A stretch of 64,000 bases of DNA. Origin: Haloferax marisrubri (lineage in GTDB: Archaea > Halobacteriota > Halobacteria > Halobacteriales > Haloferacaceae). This document shows positions 26,121-33,017 of this stretch, piece by piece. The position numbers and the translations under genes were made by a program. The notes beneath the pieces are model-generated. The model did no database searches and was not told the DNA's origin. It saw nothing but the letters and a program-made list of their open reading frames with translations. The stretch lies in contig NZ_LOPW02000006.1 in NCBI RefSeq assembly GCF_001469875.2, forward strand, positions 89,910-153,909, read 5' to 3'. How positions within the stretch are numbered: position 1 is the stretch's first letter; every line of letters begins with the position of its first letter.

Positions 26121-26143
26121 GGTTTGGGTTTGGGTTTGGGTTT
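26121..26143 (+). repeat. Telomere-like GGGTTT repeat
   Basis: Four G tracts (one GG, three GGG) separated by TTT fill 23 bases between the convergent paaI and paaD zinc-ribbon genes. On the + strand this can form a G-quadruplex. It lies just past the paaI stop, so it may work in 3'-end formation, or simply be a slippage repeat. Confidence 0.6.
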
Positions 26144-26167
26144 CTCGCACCCGCCGCTCGTTGCTGC

Positions 26168-26335
26168 CTATCCGAACCGCTGGAACGGCTCCTGACAGTC
26201 GTTACAAAAGTGCATCGACCGGCACAGCCCCGGTCCCTTGGGATGCTCGCGGACGGTGTTCGTGCCACCGCAGTACGGGCACTCCGCGCCCGACGCCTCG
26301 CCGGTCGTCTCGGTGCTGGGGTCGAGGCGACGCAT
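26168..26335 (-). CDS. Stand-alone PaaD zinc-ribbon protein, 55 residues
   Basis: The short frame reads MRRLDPSTETTGEAS and then a four-cysteine ribbon: CPYC near residue 19, and CNDC near residue 44 in the segment SMHFCNDCQEPFQRFG. This is the same layout as the C-terminal zinc ribbon of bacterial PaaD, which ends with C-x2-C, an aromatic and CREPF. The start lies one base after the paaD stop, so it is the last gene of the paaABCD operon. Together the two small proteins equal one full bacterial PaaD. Zinc binding and partnership with PaaD are inferred from the motif and position. Confidence 0.8.
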   Translation of the reverse strand: MRRLDPSTETTGEASGAECPYCGGTNTVREHPKGPGLCRSMHFCNDCQEPFQRFG

Positions 26336-26336
26336 C

Positions 26337-26786
26337 TCACACCCCCAGTCCGAAGCCGCGGAGGGCCTCGCGCCCCGCTTTCGTCACCATCCCGACGGTC
26401 CACTCGGGCGTGAACCGGAGCCGGACGGACGCCTCATCGACGCCGGACGCCAGAATCGCGCACTTCACGTCGTTTTCGAGGTAGTCGCGCGCCGGACAGC
26501 CGGTGTAGGTCAGGGTCATCTCGACGATGCCGAGCGTCTTCGTCTCGCCGTCCTCGTCCTCCCGCTCGGCGACGCGAACGTCGTAGATGAGGCCGAGGTC
26601 CACGATGCTCACCGGCATCTCGGGGTCCTCGATTTCGTAGAGGGCGTCCCAGATGTCGGCTTCGACGCCCGCGGCTCCAGCGCCCGTCTTCGGGAAGCCA
26701 TCGGGCACCGCGCCGTCGGCGTACTCCGTGTAGCTACAGGCGGTCGCGTCGGCCGTCTCGGGTCCGTCTGCGCTCACGTCAGACAC
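26337..26786 (-). CDS. paaD: Phenylacetyl-CoA epoxidase subunit PaaD (DUF59/MIP18)
   Basis: The 149-residue protein has a 45-residue acidic leader and then a DUF59 domain with IEDPEMPVSIVDLGLIYDV and LTYTGCPARDYLENDVKCAI. DUF59 proteins help assemble Fe-S or diiron centres; PaaD is needed for an active PaaABC epoxidase. The bacterial protein carries a zinc ribbon at its C-terminus; this one ends at GFGLGV and the ribbon is encoded by the next gene. It begins with GTG at 26786, overlapping the paaC stop by eight bases. Confidence 0.85.
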   Translation of the reverse strand: MSDVSADGPETADATACSYTEYADGAVPDGFPKTGAGAAGVEADIWDALYEIEDPEMPVSIVDLGLIYDVRVAEREDEDGETKTLGIVEMTLTYTGCPARDYLENDVKCAILASGVDEASVRLRFTPEWTVGMVTKAGREALRGFGLGV

Positions 26787-27597
26787 GCTCCCTGCCGATT
26801 CTCGCCGGTTCGGGCGCTTCGAGTTCCTCGTACGTCCGGCGGAACTCCGCGGCCAGTTCGTCCCAGTGGTCGGTGTGGGTTCCGTCGCGACCGCGGGCGC
26901 TCGGACGCTCGACCTCGTCGGGGTCGGGCACGTCGAGGCCGAGCGATTCGAGGTACGGGATGACCGTCTCTAGCCACTCGATGCGGAGGTCGGCGGTGGC
27001 CATCGTTCGGAAGCCGTGTTCCCTGATTTCCGCCTCGTGTTCGGGCTCGGCGAACAGCGAGAGCGCGTGGGGGAACAGCCGGTCGAGCGCGTCCTGCACG
27101 CGGTCCCGGCTGTCGCCCTCGGCGAGGCGGTCGAGCCAGCTCTGGGCGTTTTCGAGGTGGTAGCGCTCTTCGCTCAGCACCTTGCCGACGCGGTCGGCGA
27201 GCGGCGCGTAGCTTGTTTCGACGAGCGCGTCAAGTTGCAGGCGCTCGGCGGCGTCGTAGAGGTAGCACCGCAGGACCACGTCGGCCCAGTCGCCCTCCGC
27301 GAACGGGAGTTCGACCAGCGTCGCGTGTCTGAACTCGTCGGCGGGGCGCTCCCAGATGAGTTCCGCCTCGGTGTGGCCGAGTTCTTCGAGCAGGTCGTAC
27401 CACAGGCGCGCGTGGCCGAACTCGTCCTGCGCGATGTTCGCCAAGGCGAGGTCGGACTCCAGCGTCGGCGCGAATATCTGCCACTCGATGAGGCGCTCGC
27501 CGTGGACGTACTCGTCGTCCGCCAGTCGGAACAGCAGTTCTTCGAGCGCGGCGCGCTGTTCGGCGTCGAGGTCTTCGGGATTGAGTGCGTCGGGCAT
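26779..27597 (-). CDS. paaC: Phenylacetyl-CoA epoxidase subunit PaaC
   Basis: The 272-residue helical ferritin-like protein has an LADDEYVHGERLIEW segment, ALANIAQDEFGHARLWYDLL and a later KVLSEERYHLENAQSW. PaaC forms the structural heterodimer with PaaA in the ring 1,2-phenylacetyl-CoA epoxidase. The ATG at 27597 is the first plausible start after paaB (two bases after the paaB stop) and gives the family length. It is part of the minus-strand operon paaA-paaB-paaC-paaD-zinc ribbon. Confidence 0.9.
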   Translation of the reverse strand: MPDALNPEDLDAEQRAALEELLFRLADDEYVHGERLIEWQIFAPTLESDLALANIAQDEFGHARLWYDLLEELGHTEAELIWERPADEFRHATLVELPFAEGDWADVVLRCYLYDAAERLQLDALVETSYAPLADRVGKVLSEERYHLENAQSWLDRLAEGDSRDRVQDALDRLFPHALSLFAEPEHEAEIREHGFRTMATADLRIEWLETVIPYLESLGLDVPDPDEVERPSARGRDGTHTDHWDELAAEFRRTYEELEAPEPARIGRERV

Positions 27598-27599
27598 GG

Positions 27600-27920
27600 T
27601 TAGCTGTCCGCCTCCAGCGAACGCTCCACGTCGGCCTGCTCGGCCTCGCTTTCGGCGACTTCCGGCGCGGCCGGTTCGATGTCGGTGTACGAGGTTGCCC
27701 AGCGGTAGGTCTTGTCGGTCGTCCCGCCGAAACTCGTCTCGTCGGTGTCGATTTCGCCGATTTCGTCGCGCGGGACGACCCACAGGCTGTGGGTCTTCAT
27801 CCGTCGGCCGTGCTGGACGGCCGCGAACTGGAGCGCCAACTCGCGGTCCGGCGCGTGGACGTTGCCGCAGTGTTTGTGGTACGCTCCCGGTTTGTCCTGT
27901 CTGAATACTTCCCAAATCAT
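27600..27920 (-). CDS. paaB: Phenylacetyl-CoA epoxidase subunit PaaB
   Basis: The 106-residue protein starts MIWEVFRQDKPGAYHKHCGNV and continues with APDRELALQFAAVQHGRR and SLWVVPRDEI, which are diagnostic of PaaB, the small bridging subunit of the epoxidase. The start at 27920 lies five bases after the paaA stop. About 20 acidic residues extend the C-terminus beyond the bacterial form, as is common in haloarchaeal proteins. Confidence 0.9.
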   Translation of the reverse strand: MIWEVFRQDKPGAYHKHCGNVHAPDRELALQFAAVQHGRRMKTHSLWVVPRDEIGEIDTDETSFGGTTDKTYRWATSYTDIEPAAPEVAESEAEQADVERSLEADS

Positions 27921-27925
27921 GGTTC

Positions 27926-28870
27926 TCAGTCCGCCGCCTGCGGGGTTCCGGCCCCCGACGCGCCCTCCCAGCTGTGCATCGATTCGCGCACCCACTCGAC
28001 CGCCTCCTGCGCCTGCGCGCGGGAGTTAATCTGCTCGTGGCTCCCCGCCGAGGCGTTCTTGGCGATGGTCCAGAACTCGTCCCAGTCGAGGTCGTCCTCG
28101 TTGACGTGGTAGGTGTCGTTCGCCTCGTCGTACTCGATGCGCGGGTACTCGGGGACGACGAGGCCGTACTTCTCCGCCTTCGGGACGTAGGTGTCGAGGA
28201 AGGTGTCGCGCAGTTCGTCGTTGGACTTCGTCTTCAGACCGACCTGCTGGGCGAAGTCGTTGTGGACGGACTTGTCGTTGGTCGGGCCGAAGAACTGGAT
28301 GATGCGCGGCCACCACGTCTCGAAGGCGGCCTGCGTCTTCTCCTGTGTCGCCTTCGACCCGTTCATCAGTTCGGAGAGGATGGACTCGCCGTGTTTGACG
28401 TGGAAGCCCTCCTCGAAGCACACCTTGTCCATCGCGTGGGCGTAGGGCGTCCACGACGTGTTCTTGAGCGTCACCTGTCGGTGCATGGCCGCGCCGTCGA
28501 CGAAGAACGCTATCATCGGCACCTCGTGCCACGACTCCATCGGGTAGTGGAAGCAGTTGAGGAACTTCCCCTCGCCGCGGGCGAGCTCGTCCAGCATCTC
28601 GTCGCGCGTCTTGACGCCGAGGGACTCCGCCGCGCGGTAGAGCAGTTGCGCGTGGCCGATTTCGTCCTGCACCTTCGCCGAAAACGCCAGTTTTCGGTCG
28701 ATGCTCGGCGCTTGCCGGATGAACGGCTTTTCGAGGTATCCTCCCATCACCTCGCTGTTCGCGTGGAACTGAAGCATCCGCGTCGCGGCCTTGCGGTACT
28801 CCTCGGGCATGTCGTCCTTCGGAGCGAACTGCCGCGGGCCCGCGCGTTCTTTGACGGTTTCGAGGTCCAT
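27926..28870 (-). CDS. paaA: Phenylacetyl-CoA epoxidase catalytic subunit PaaA
   Basis: The 314-residue protein is the diiron oxygenase subunit. Ligand motifs KVQDEIGHAQLLYR and VCFEEGFHVKHGESIL supply the Glu-x2-His pairs, and FFGPTNDKSVHNDF resembles the family C-terminal region. PaaA epoxidises the aromatic ring of phenylacetyl-CoA using O2 and electrons normally delivered by PaaE; no paaE lies in this window. I choose the ATG at 28870 (MDLETVKER) over 28891. It heads the operon and is divergent from a Bat-type regulator. A direct repeat shared with the paaK promoter sits just before the start. Confidence 0.9.
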   Translation of the reverse strand: MDLETVKERAGPRQFAPKDDMPEEYRKAATRMLQFHANSEVMGGYLEKPFIRQAPSIDRKLAFSAKVQDEIGHAQLLYRAAESLGVKTRDEMLDELARGEGKFLNCFHYPMESWHEVPMIAFFVDGAAMHRQVTLKNTSWTPYAHAMDKVCFEEGFHVKHGESILSELMNGSKATQEKTQAAFETWWPRIIQFFGPTNDKSVHNDFAQQVGLKTKSNDELRDTFLDTYVPKAEKYGLVVPEYPRIEYDEANDTYHVNEDDLDWDEFWTIAKNASAGSHEQINSRAQAQEAVEWVRESMHSWEGASGAGTPQAAD

Positions 28871-28874
28871 TTTT

Positions 28875-28894
28875 CTATCAGGAACTATCATCTA
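28875..28894 (-). promoter_or_regulatory. Direct repeat CTATCA-n4-CTATCAT at the paaA promoter
   Basis: CTATCA at 28875-28880 and again at 28885-28890 are spaced ten bases apart and followed by TCTA, ending 24 bases from the paaA start. The layout matches the paaK element at 22584-22603. It lies within the expected initiation region of paaA and 55 bases from the divergent regulator gene. Confidence 0.5.
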
Positions 28895-28949
28895 CAACCA
28901 TTTACGGATTGACCCGTCCATAGCCTGCCTTTTTATTCCCGTGCCACCT

Positions 28950-29600
28950 ATGCACACGCTGATGATCGCGGAGTGTCTCGTGGCCGAGTTTCGCATCGAC
29001 GGCGACGACTGCCCGTTGGCGCGGGCGACCGACGCGGTCCCCGTCGCGGTCGACGCGAACGCGCCGCAACTCCGCGCCGACGGCAACGTCTTGCTCCACT
29101 TTTCGGGCCCCGCGGACGACCGACTCGCCGAGGCCCTCGACGCCGACGACGCCATCCGCTACCTCCACGTCACCCGCGGCGACGAGACTCACACGTTTCG
29201 GTGTCTCTCGAAACATCCCTGCGTCGTCCACGAACTCGTCAACGCCGGCTTCCTCGTCGAGTCGATGCGGTACGACGACGGCGGCGCGACGATGCGCGGG
29301 GCGGTCGTCGGCTACGACGTGCTCCGCGGCGTGATGGAGAAGGCCGGCGGCACCGTCGGCATCCAACTCCAGCGCGTCTATCCGCTTCGGGCGGACGAGG
29401 ACCCGCCCATCGGCCGAGCGTGGGACCTCACGCCCGCGCAGGAGGCCGCCCTCCGCGTCGCCGCCGAGATGGGCTACTTCGCCCTCCCGCGGGCGAGCAC
29501 AGCCCAGGACGTGGCGGACGAACTCGGCATCAGCAAGTCGGCGTTCCTCGAACGACTCCGCCGGGCGCAACGGTCGGTCTTCGGCACGCTGTTCGAGTGA
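28950..29600 (+). CDS. Bat-type HTH_10 transcriptional regulator next to the paa operon
   Basis: The 216-residue protein starts MHTLMIAECLVAEFR, an effector-sensing domain of the archaeal Bat family, and ends with an HTH_10 DNA-binding domain (about 155-212: LTPAQEAALRVAAEMGYF, then DVADELGISKSAFLERLRRAQ). It is divergent from paaA, with the two starts 79 bases apart, and is therefore the likely regulator of the paa genes. The ATG at 28950 is preceded by TTTTTATT about 20-25 bases upstream. Whether it activates or represses, and its ligand, are unknown; phenylacetyl-CoA is the obvious candidate. Confidence 0.85.
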   Translation: MHTLMIAECLVAEFRIDGDDCPLARATDAVPVAVDANAPQLRADGNVLLHFSGPADDRLAEALDADDAIRYLHVTRGDETHTFRCLSKHPCVVHELVNAGFLVESMRYDDGGATMRGAVVGYDVLRGVMEKAGGTVGIQLQRVYPLRADEDPPIGRAWDLTPAQEAALRVAAEMGYFALPRASTAQDVADELGISKSAFLERLRRAQRSVFGTLFE

Positions 29601-29695
29601 GTCGGGAGCGCGCCAGACTCGGGCACTAGCACGCCAACCGATTCGGACACGACCCCCCGGCGAGGCTATTTACCCCGCGTCCCCGTAGCGCGGGT

Positions 29696-30460
29696 ATGCG
29701 AGTCGAAGACGCGGACGGCGTGCGAACCGTGACGTTCGACAGGCCCGAGGCGAAAAACGCCTTTACTGCCGACGCCGCTCGGGAGCTCTCGGCGGCGCTC
29801 GAAGCGCTCACGCCCGAGGCGTTCGACGCCGCGGTGATAACCGGCGACGGCGACGCCTTCAGCGCCGGCGGCGACATTCGGGCGATGGCCGAGCGCGACG
29901 AGACCGCCCGCGAGGCCTACGACCGCGTCCGCGGCACGCTCGGCCGCGTCGCCGAGGCGATTCTCACCGCTCCAGTACCGGTCGTCGCCCGCGTCAACGG
30001 CGACGCCGTGGGCGCGGGGACCTCCGTCGTCGCCGCTTGCGACTTCGCCTACGCCGCCAGCGACGCCCGGTTCGGCGCGTCGTTCGTCAACGTCGGTCTC
30101 GTCCCCGACGCGGGCGCGACGGTGACGCTTCCCCGGTTGGTCGGCCTCCGCGCCGCGAAGGAGCTCGCCTTCACCGGGAAACTCATCTCGGCCGAGCGCG
30201 CCGCCGAACTCGACCTCGTGAACGAGGCGGTCGAACCCGACGACCTCGATGCCGTCGTCGACGAGATAGTCGAGGCACTCGCCGCACAGCCGACGGAGAC
30301 GCTCGCGCTGGCGAAAGAAGCGATACACGCGAACCTCGGCCGGTCGTGGGCTGACGGCCTCGAACGCGAGGCCCACGCCCAGACGCTCGCCTACGATACT
30401 GACGCCCACGAGGAAGGGGTCGCCGCGTTCTTGGAGAAGCGGCGGCCGGAGTTCGATTGA
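29696..30460 (+). CDS. Crotonase-family protein, probable PaaG-type isomerase
   Basis: The 254-residue crotonase has VTFDRPEAKNAFTADAAREL, an oxyanion-hole loop DAFSAGGDIRAMA, and GDAVGAGTSVVAACDFAYA. The segment VGLVPDAGATVTLPRLVGL has Asp where true hydratases have the second Glu, the pattern found in PaaG, the ring-1,2-epoxyphenylacetyl-CoA isomerase that forms oxepin-CoA. That would be the step after the PaaABC epoxidase. It is a single gene downstream of the regulator. Assignment to PaaG rests on this motif and on neighbours. Confidence 0.75.
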   Translation: MRVEDADGVRTVTFDRPEAKNAFTADAARELSAALEALTPEAFDAAVITGDGDAFSAGGDIRAMAERDETAREAYDRVRGTLGRVAEAILTAPVPVVARVNGDAVGAGTSVVAACDFAYAASDARFGASFVNVGLVPDAGATVTLPRLVGLRAAKELAFTGKLISAERAAELDLVNEAVEPDDLDAVVDEIVEALAAQPTETLALAKEAIHANLGRSWADGLEREAHAQTLAYDTDAHEEGVAAFLEKRRPEFD

Positions 30461-30536
30461 GTCGTCGGTCCCGTCTCGCTTCGTCTCGTTTCGTCCCGTT
30501 CACCCGTCAGTTCTGTCTCGCCTCGTCATCCTCCCC

Positions 30537-31412
30537 TCAGTCGAGGCCGAGGAACCGCTCTGCGTTCTCCCAGAGGAGCTTTCGCTTCACCTCCTCGGAG
30601 GCGTCGAAGTGCTCCTCGAACGACTCGAACCACCGGCCCGGCCGAATCATCGGGTAGTCGGTGCCGAACATCACCTTGTCCTGCAGGACGGTCTTGGCGT
30701 AGTGGAGCACCTGCTCGTCGATGTACTTCGGGAGCCACCCCGAGAGGTCCATGTAGACGTTGCCCTTCTGCTGGCAGATGGCGAGTTGCTCTTTCTCCCA
30801 CGGGTACGCCGGGTGGGCGATGAGAATCTGGAGGTCCGGATGTTCGGCGGCCACGTCGTCGATGAGCATCGGGTTGCCGTACTTGATTTTCAGGCCGCGG
30901 CCGCCGGGCGAGCACGCGCCGAGCGTGGAGTTCCCACCGTGGAAGACGACCGGCACGTCGAGGTCCTCGATGGTGTCGAACAATGTTCTGTGTTCGTCGT
31001 CACTCGGGTCGAACCCCTGCGCGATTTGCTGGAACTTGAACCCCGAGAGACCGAGGTCCTCGACGCACCGGACCGCCTCCTCGACGCAGTCGTCTTTCAG
31101 CGGGTCCACGCTCCCGAAACCGACGAAGAACTCCGGGTGCGCGTCGCGGACCTCGGCCACGTAGTCGTTCGGAACCGGGGGGTTTCCGGTGTTCGTCTCG
31201 GCGTCCCACCCGAGAAGCACCGCCCGCCCGATGTTGTGCTCGCGGTACTCGGCTATCATCTCCTCGTAGCTCCACGTCTCCATCTCCGCGCCGAACCTGT
31301 TCGCCGCGTCTCGCATCATCTCCCCGCCGGCGTCTTCGAGGAACTCCGCGGTCGGCTGGTGGGCGTGCGTGTCGATGATGCGCGGCTCGCCGACCCAATC
31401 TAACACGGTCAT
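30537..31412 (-). CDS. Amidohydrolase-family metal-dependent hydrolase/decarboxylase
   Basis: The 291-residue TIM-barrel protein has the N-terminal metal motif IIDTHAHQPTAEF, a VVFHGGNS strand, ILIAHPAYPWE and FGTDYPMIRP. These are marks of the amidohydrolase_2 family, which includes aminocarboxymuconate and gamma-resorcylate decarboxylases. It could decarboxylate an aromatic or dienoic acid. It is a single gene whose start codon falls in a 22-base dyad, with a TTTTTATC box 26 bases upstream, so a leaderless mRNA is expected. Confidence 0.8.
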   Translation of the reverse strand: MTVLDWVGEPRIIDTHAHQPTAEFLEDAGGEMMRDAANRFGAEMETWSYEEMIAEYREHNIGRAVLLGWDAETNTGNPPVPNDYVAEVRDAHPEFFVGFGSVDPLKDDCVEEAVRCVEDLGLSGFKFQQIAQGFDPSDDEHRTLFDTIEDLDVPVVFHGGNSTLGACSPGGRGLKIKYGNPMLIDDVAAEHPDLQILIAHPAYPWEKEQLAICQQKGNVYMDLSGWLPKYIDEQVLHYAKTVLQDKVMFGTDYPMIRPGRWFESFEEHFDASEEVKRKLLWENAERFLGLD

Positions 31413-31426
31413 TCATGTATGACCGT
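31405..31426 (-). promoter_or_regulatory. Dyad overlapping the amidohydrolase start codon
   Basis: Perfect 8-base arms ACGGTCAT (31405-31412) and ATGACCGT (31419-31426) flank a 6-base spacer. The gene's start codon is in the left arm. TATA-like TTTTTATC lies beyond it on the minus strand, near 31432-31440. It is a candidate operator at the transcription start. Confidence 0.5.
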
Positions 31427-31940
31427 CGTCGGGCGATAAAAATCGAACGGGCGAATCCGACCGACCGAATGATGGCGCGGCGGCGTTGGCGTACCGCCAC
31501 GGCGGACGATTCGACGCGCGACCCATTCAGTCACCGGCCAATTCAGTTAGGTCGCCGCTCAGTCGCCGCTCCGACTCGACGGTGATTCTCGTTCACGGGA
31601 ATCCGGCTGTGATACTAGCCCGGCGTGACCCCGGCGTGACCCCGACGTGGTTGACGAGCGACGGCAGGTTTAGTATAACCAAACTATCACATGTCGGGCG
31701 TAGGCATAGAGCCTCAGTTCAAATTCGGCCCGTAAATTCACGTCAATAAAATTTCAAACCGAGTGTAAGTGTGACTCCATTTAGAGTAAACATTTTAGAC
31801 TGCATGTTATGCATGCTTCAATCGATTTTGCGTGCGTGTGTGGCTGATAATTTTCAGAAACAATATGCTGTTTCTTTCACTCGGCCACCCCAAACCCGAG
31901 TTCACCTGCGAGTCGCGCTGAATATCTCCTCTCTGAATTG
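31413..31940. other. 528-base AT-rich noncoding region
   Basis: This is the longest gene-free stretch. It holds the amidohydrolase promoter, an imperfect 11-base direct repeat (GTGACCCCGRC at 31625-31635 and 31636-31646), ACTATCACAT at 31683-31692 (also at 12733-12742), and an AT-rich core from about 31675 to 31945. I find no convincing protein gene: the open frames lack acidic composition and G/C third positions. A small RNA or a remnant of a lost element is possible. Confidence 0.5.
31856..31875. terminator. Hairpin in the AT-rich region, possible terminator
   Basis: AGAAACA (31856-31862) and TGTTTCT (31869-31875) form a perfect 7-base stem with a 6-base loop, 66 bases beyond the methyltransferase stop on the minus strand. 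It could end that transcript. Archaeal termination normally relies on T-rich tracts rather than hairpins, so the role is uncertain. Confidence 0.3.
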
Positions 31941-32546
31941 TTACTCGTGTCGCCTTCGACGGGGATACGACTGCGCGCCGCCTCGCGTGTTCCGCGCGAT
32001 AATCGTCGCCGTCGCGGACCGTCGCTCGTCGCGCAGTTCCGTCGACTCGTCGTAGTAGAGCACGGTGAGGTCGAGACAGGCCCGGAGCAGTTCGTTCGAA
32101 TCGAAGCGGTACCTGTCGGTGCTCGGTCCGACCGTCGCCGGCGGGTCGGCCCGTAGGTGATGCTGGTAGAACAGGACGCCGCCGGGCTTCAGCGCCGCCT
32201 TGATGTCCGCGAGGCGGTCCAGCGTCCGGAAGTAGCTGATGGTGACGAGGTCGTACGCCGACTCGGGGAAGTCGTGGGTCGTCGCGTCCGCCTGAATCGT
32301 CTCCACGCGGTCGGCGAACCCGCGGTCGGCGGCGCGTTCGTCGATGATACTGAGTCCCTCGCTCGACTGGTCGAGCGCGTCAACTCGGTAGCCGTTCGCG
32401 GCGAGAAAGAGCGCGTTCCGACCGTTCCCGGCCGCCACGTCGAGGGCGCGACCGTCGGGCAGTTCGTCGAGGTACGCCCGCAGCACCGGCGACGGCTCGG
32501 GGTCGGTCGGGTACGTTCCGGTCCGGTAGCGTTCGTCCCACTCCAT
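31941..32546 (-). CDS. Class I SAM-dependent methyltransferase (TehB-like)
   Basis: The 201-residue protein starts MEWDERYRTGTYP and has the S-adenosylmethionine loop ALDVAAGNGRNALFLA, then VDALDQSSEGLSI, a DAT/DLVTISYF region and LKPGGVLFYQHHL. The order fits the TehB / thiopurine-methyltransferase-like group of small-molecule methyltransferases. The C-terminal 15 residues are unusually basic (YPRRRRHE) for a haloarchaeal protein and lie next to the AT-rich noncoding region, so the end could have been altered by rearrangement. Confidence 0.8.
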   Translation of the reverse strand: MEWDERYRTGTYPTDPEPSPVLRAYLDELPDGRALDVAAGNGRNALFLAANGYRVDALDQSSEGLSIIDERAADRGFADRVETIQADATTHDFPESAYDLVTISYFRTLDRLADIKAALKPGGVLFYQHHLRADPPATVGPSTDRYRFDSNELLRACLDLTVLYYDESTELRDERRSATATIIARNTRGGAQSYPRRRRHE

Positions 32547-32648
32547 ACGGGCGCTACGCGGACCGCCGTGTTCAAGCTACGGCGTCGTTCCCGGCGGGCG
32601 GGACGTGGAAGCGTCAGCGCTTTCCGCGCCAGCGACGTGTGATGAGCC

Positions 32649-33017
32649 GTGCCCTCGATTCGCCCCGACGAACTCGACGCCCGCCTCGCCGACGGGGACG
32701 ACCCCTTCGTCCTCGACATCCGCCCGGAGTCGAACTACCAGCGCGGCGCAATCGACGGGAGCCGCAACGTCCCGGTCTACGACGACCTCCGGTCGGGCGA
32801 CGACGCCTCGCTTCGGGGTCAGTTGGACGAGATTCCGCGGGACCGCGACGTGGTCGTCGTCTGTAAGATGGGCATCGTCGCGAAGCGCGCGACGGGGCTC
32901 CTCCGCGAGGAGGGGTACGACGCGGCGACGCTCGCGGGCGGCATGAGCGGGTGGAACGGCTACCAACGGGGGTCGCTGGGCTACAAACTCCGGTCGCTCA
33001 TCTGGCGACTGTTCTGA
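32649..33017 (+). CDS. Rhodanese-domain protein
   Basis: The 122-residue single rhodanese domain has DPFVLDIRPESNYQRGAI at the N-terminus and active-site loop VVVVCKMGIVAKRAT, with the catalytic Cys expected to carry a persulfide. Such proteins transfer sulfane sulfur to thiols or to tRNA and Fe-S assembly enzymes. It starts with GTG at 32649; the ATG at 32642 is out of frame. Its last 20 bases overlap the 3' end of the convergent alpha/beta hydrolase gene. Confidence 0.85.
   Translation: MPSIRPDELDARLADGDDPFVLDIRPESNYQRGAIDGSRNVPVYDDLRSGDDASLRGQLDEIPRDRDVVVVCKMGIVAKRATGLLREEGYDAATLAGGMSGWNGYQRGSLGYKLRSLIWRLF

Noticed and set aside
26121..26143. GGGTTT repeat as a real telomere
   Set aside because: It is internal, only four tracts long and flanked by convergent housekeeping genes; no replicon end is present.
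31771..32055. 94-codon + strand frame in the AT-rich gap
   Set aside because: It is cysteine-rich and basic, lacks G/C third positions and acidic residues, and runs opposite the methyltransferase.
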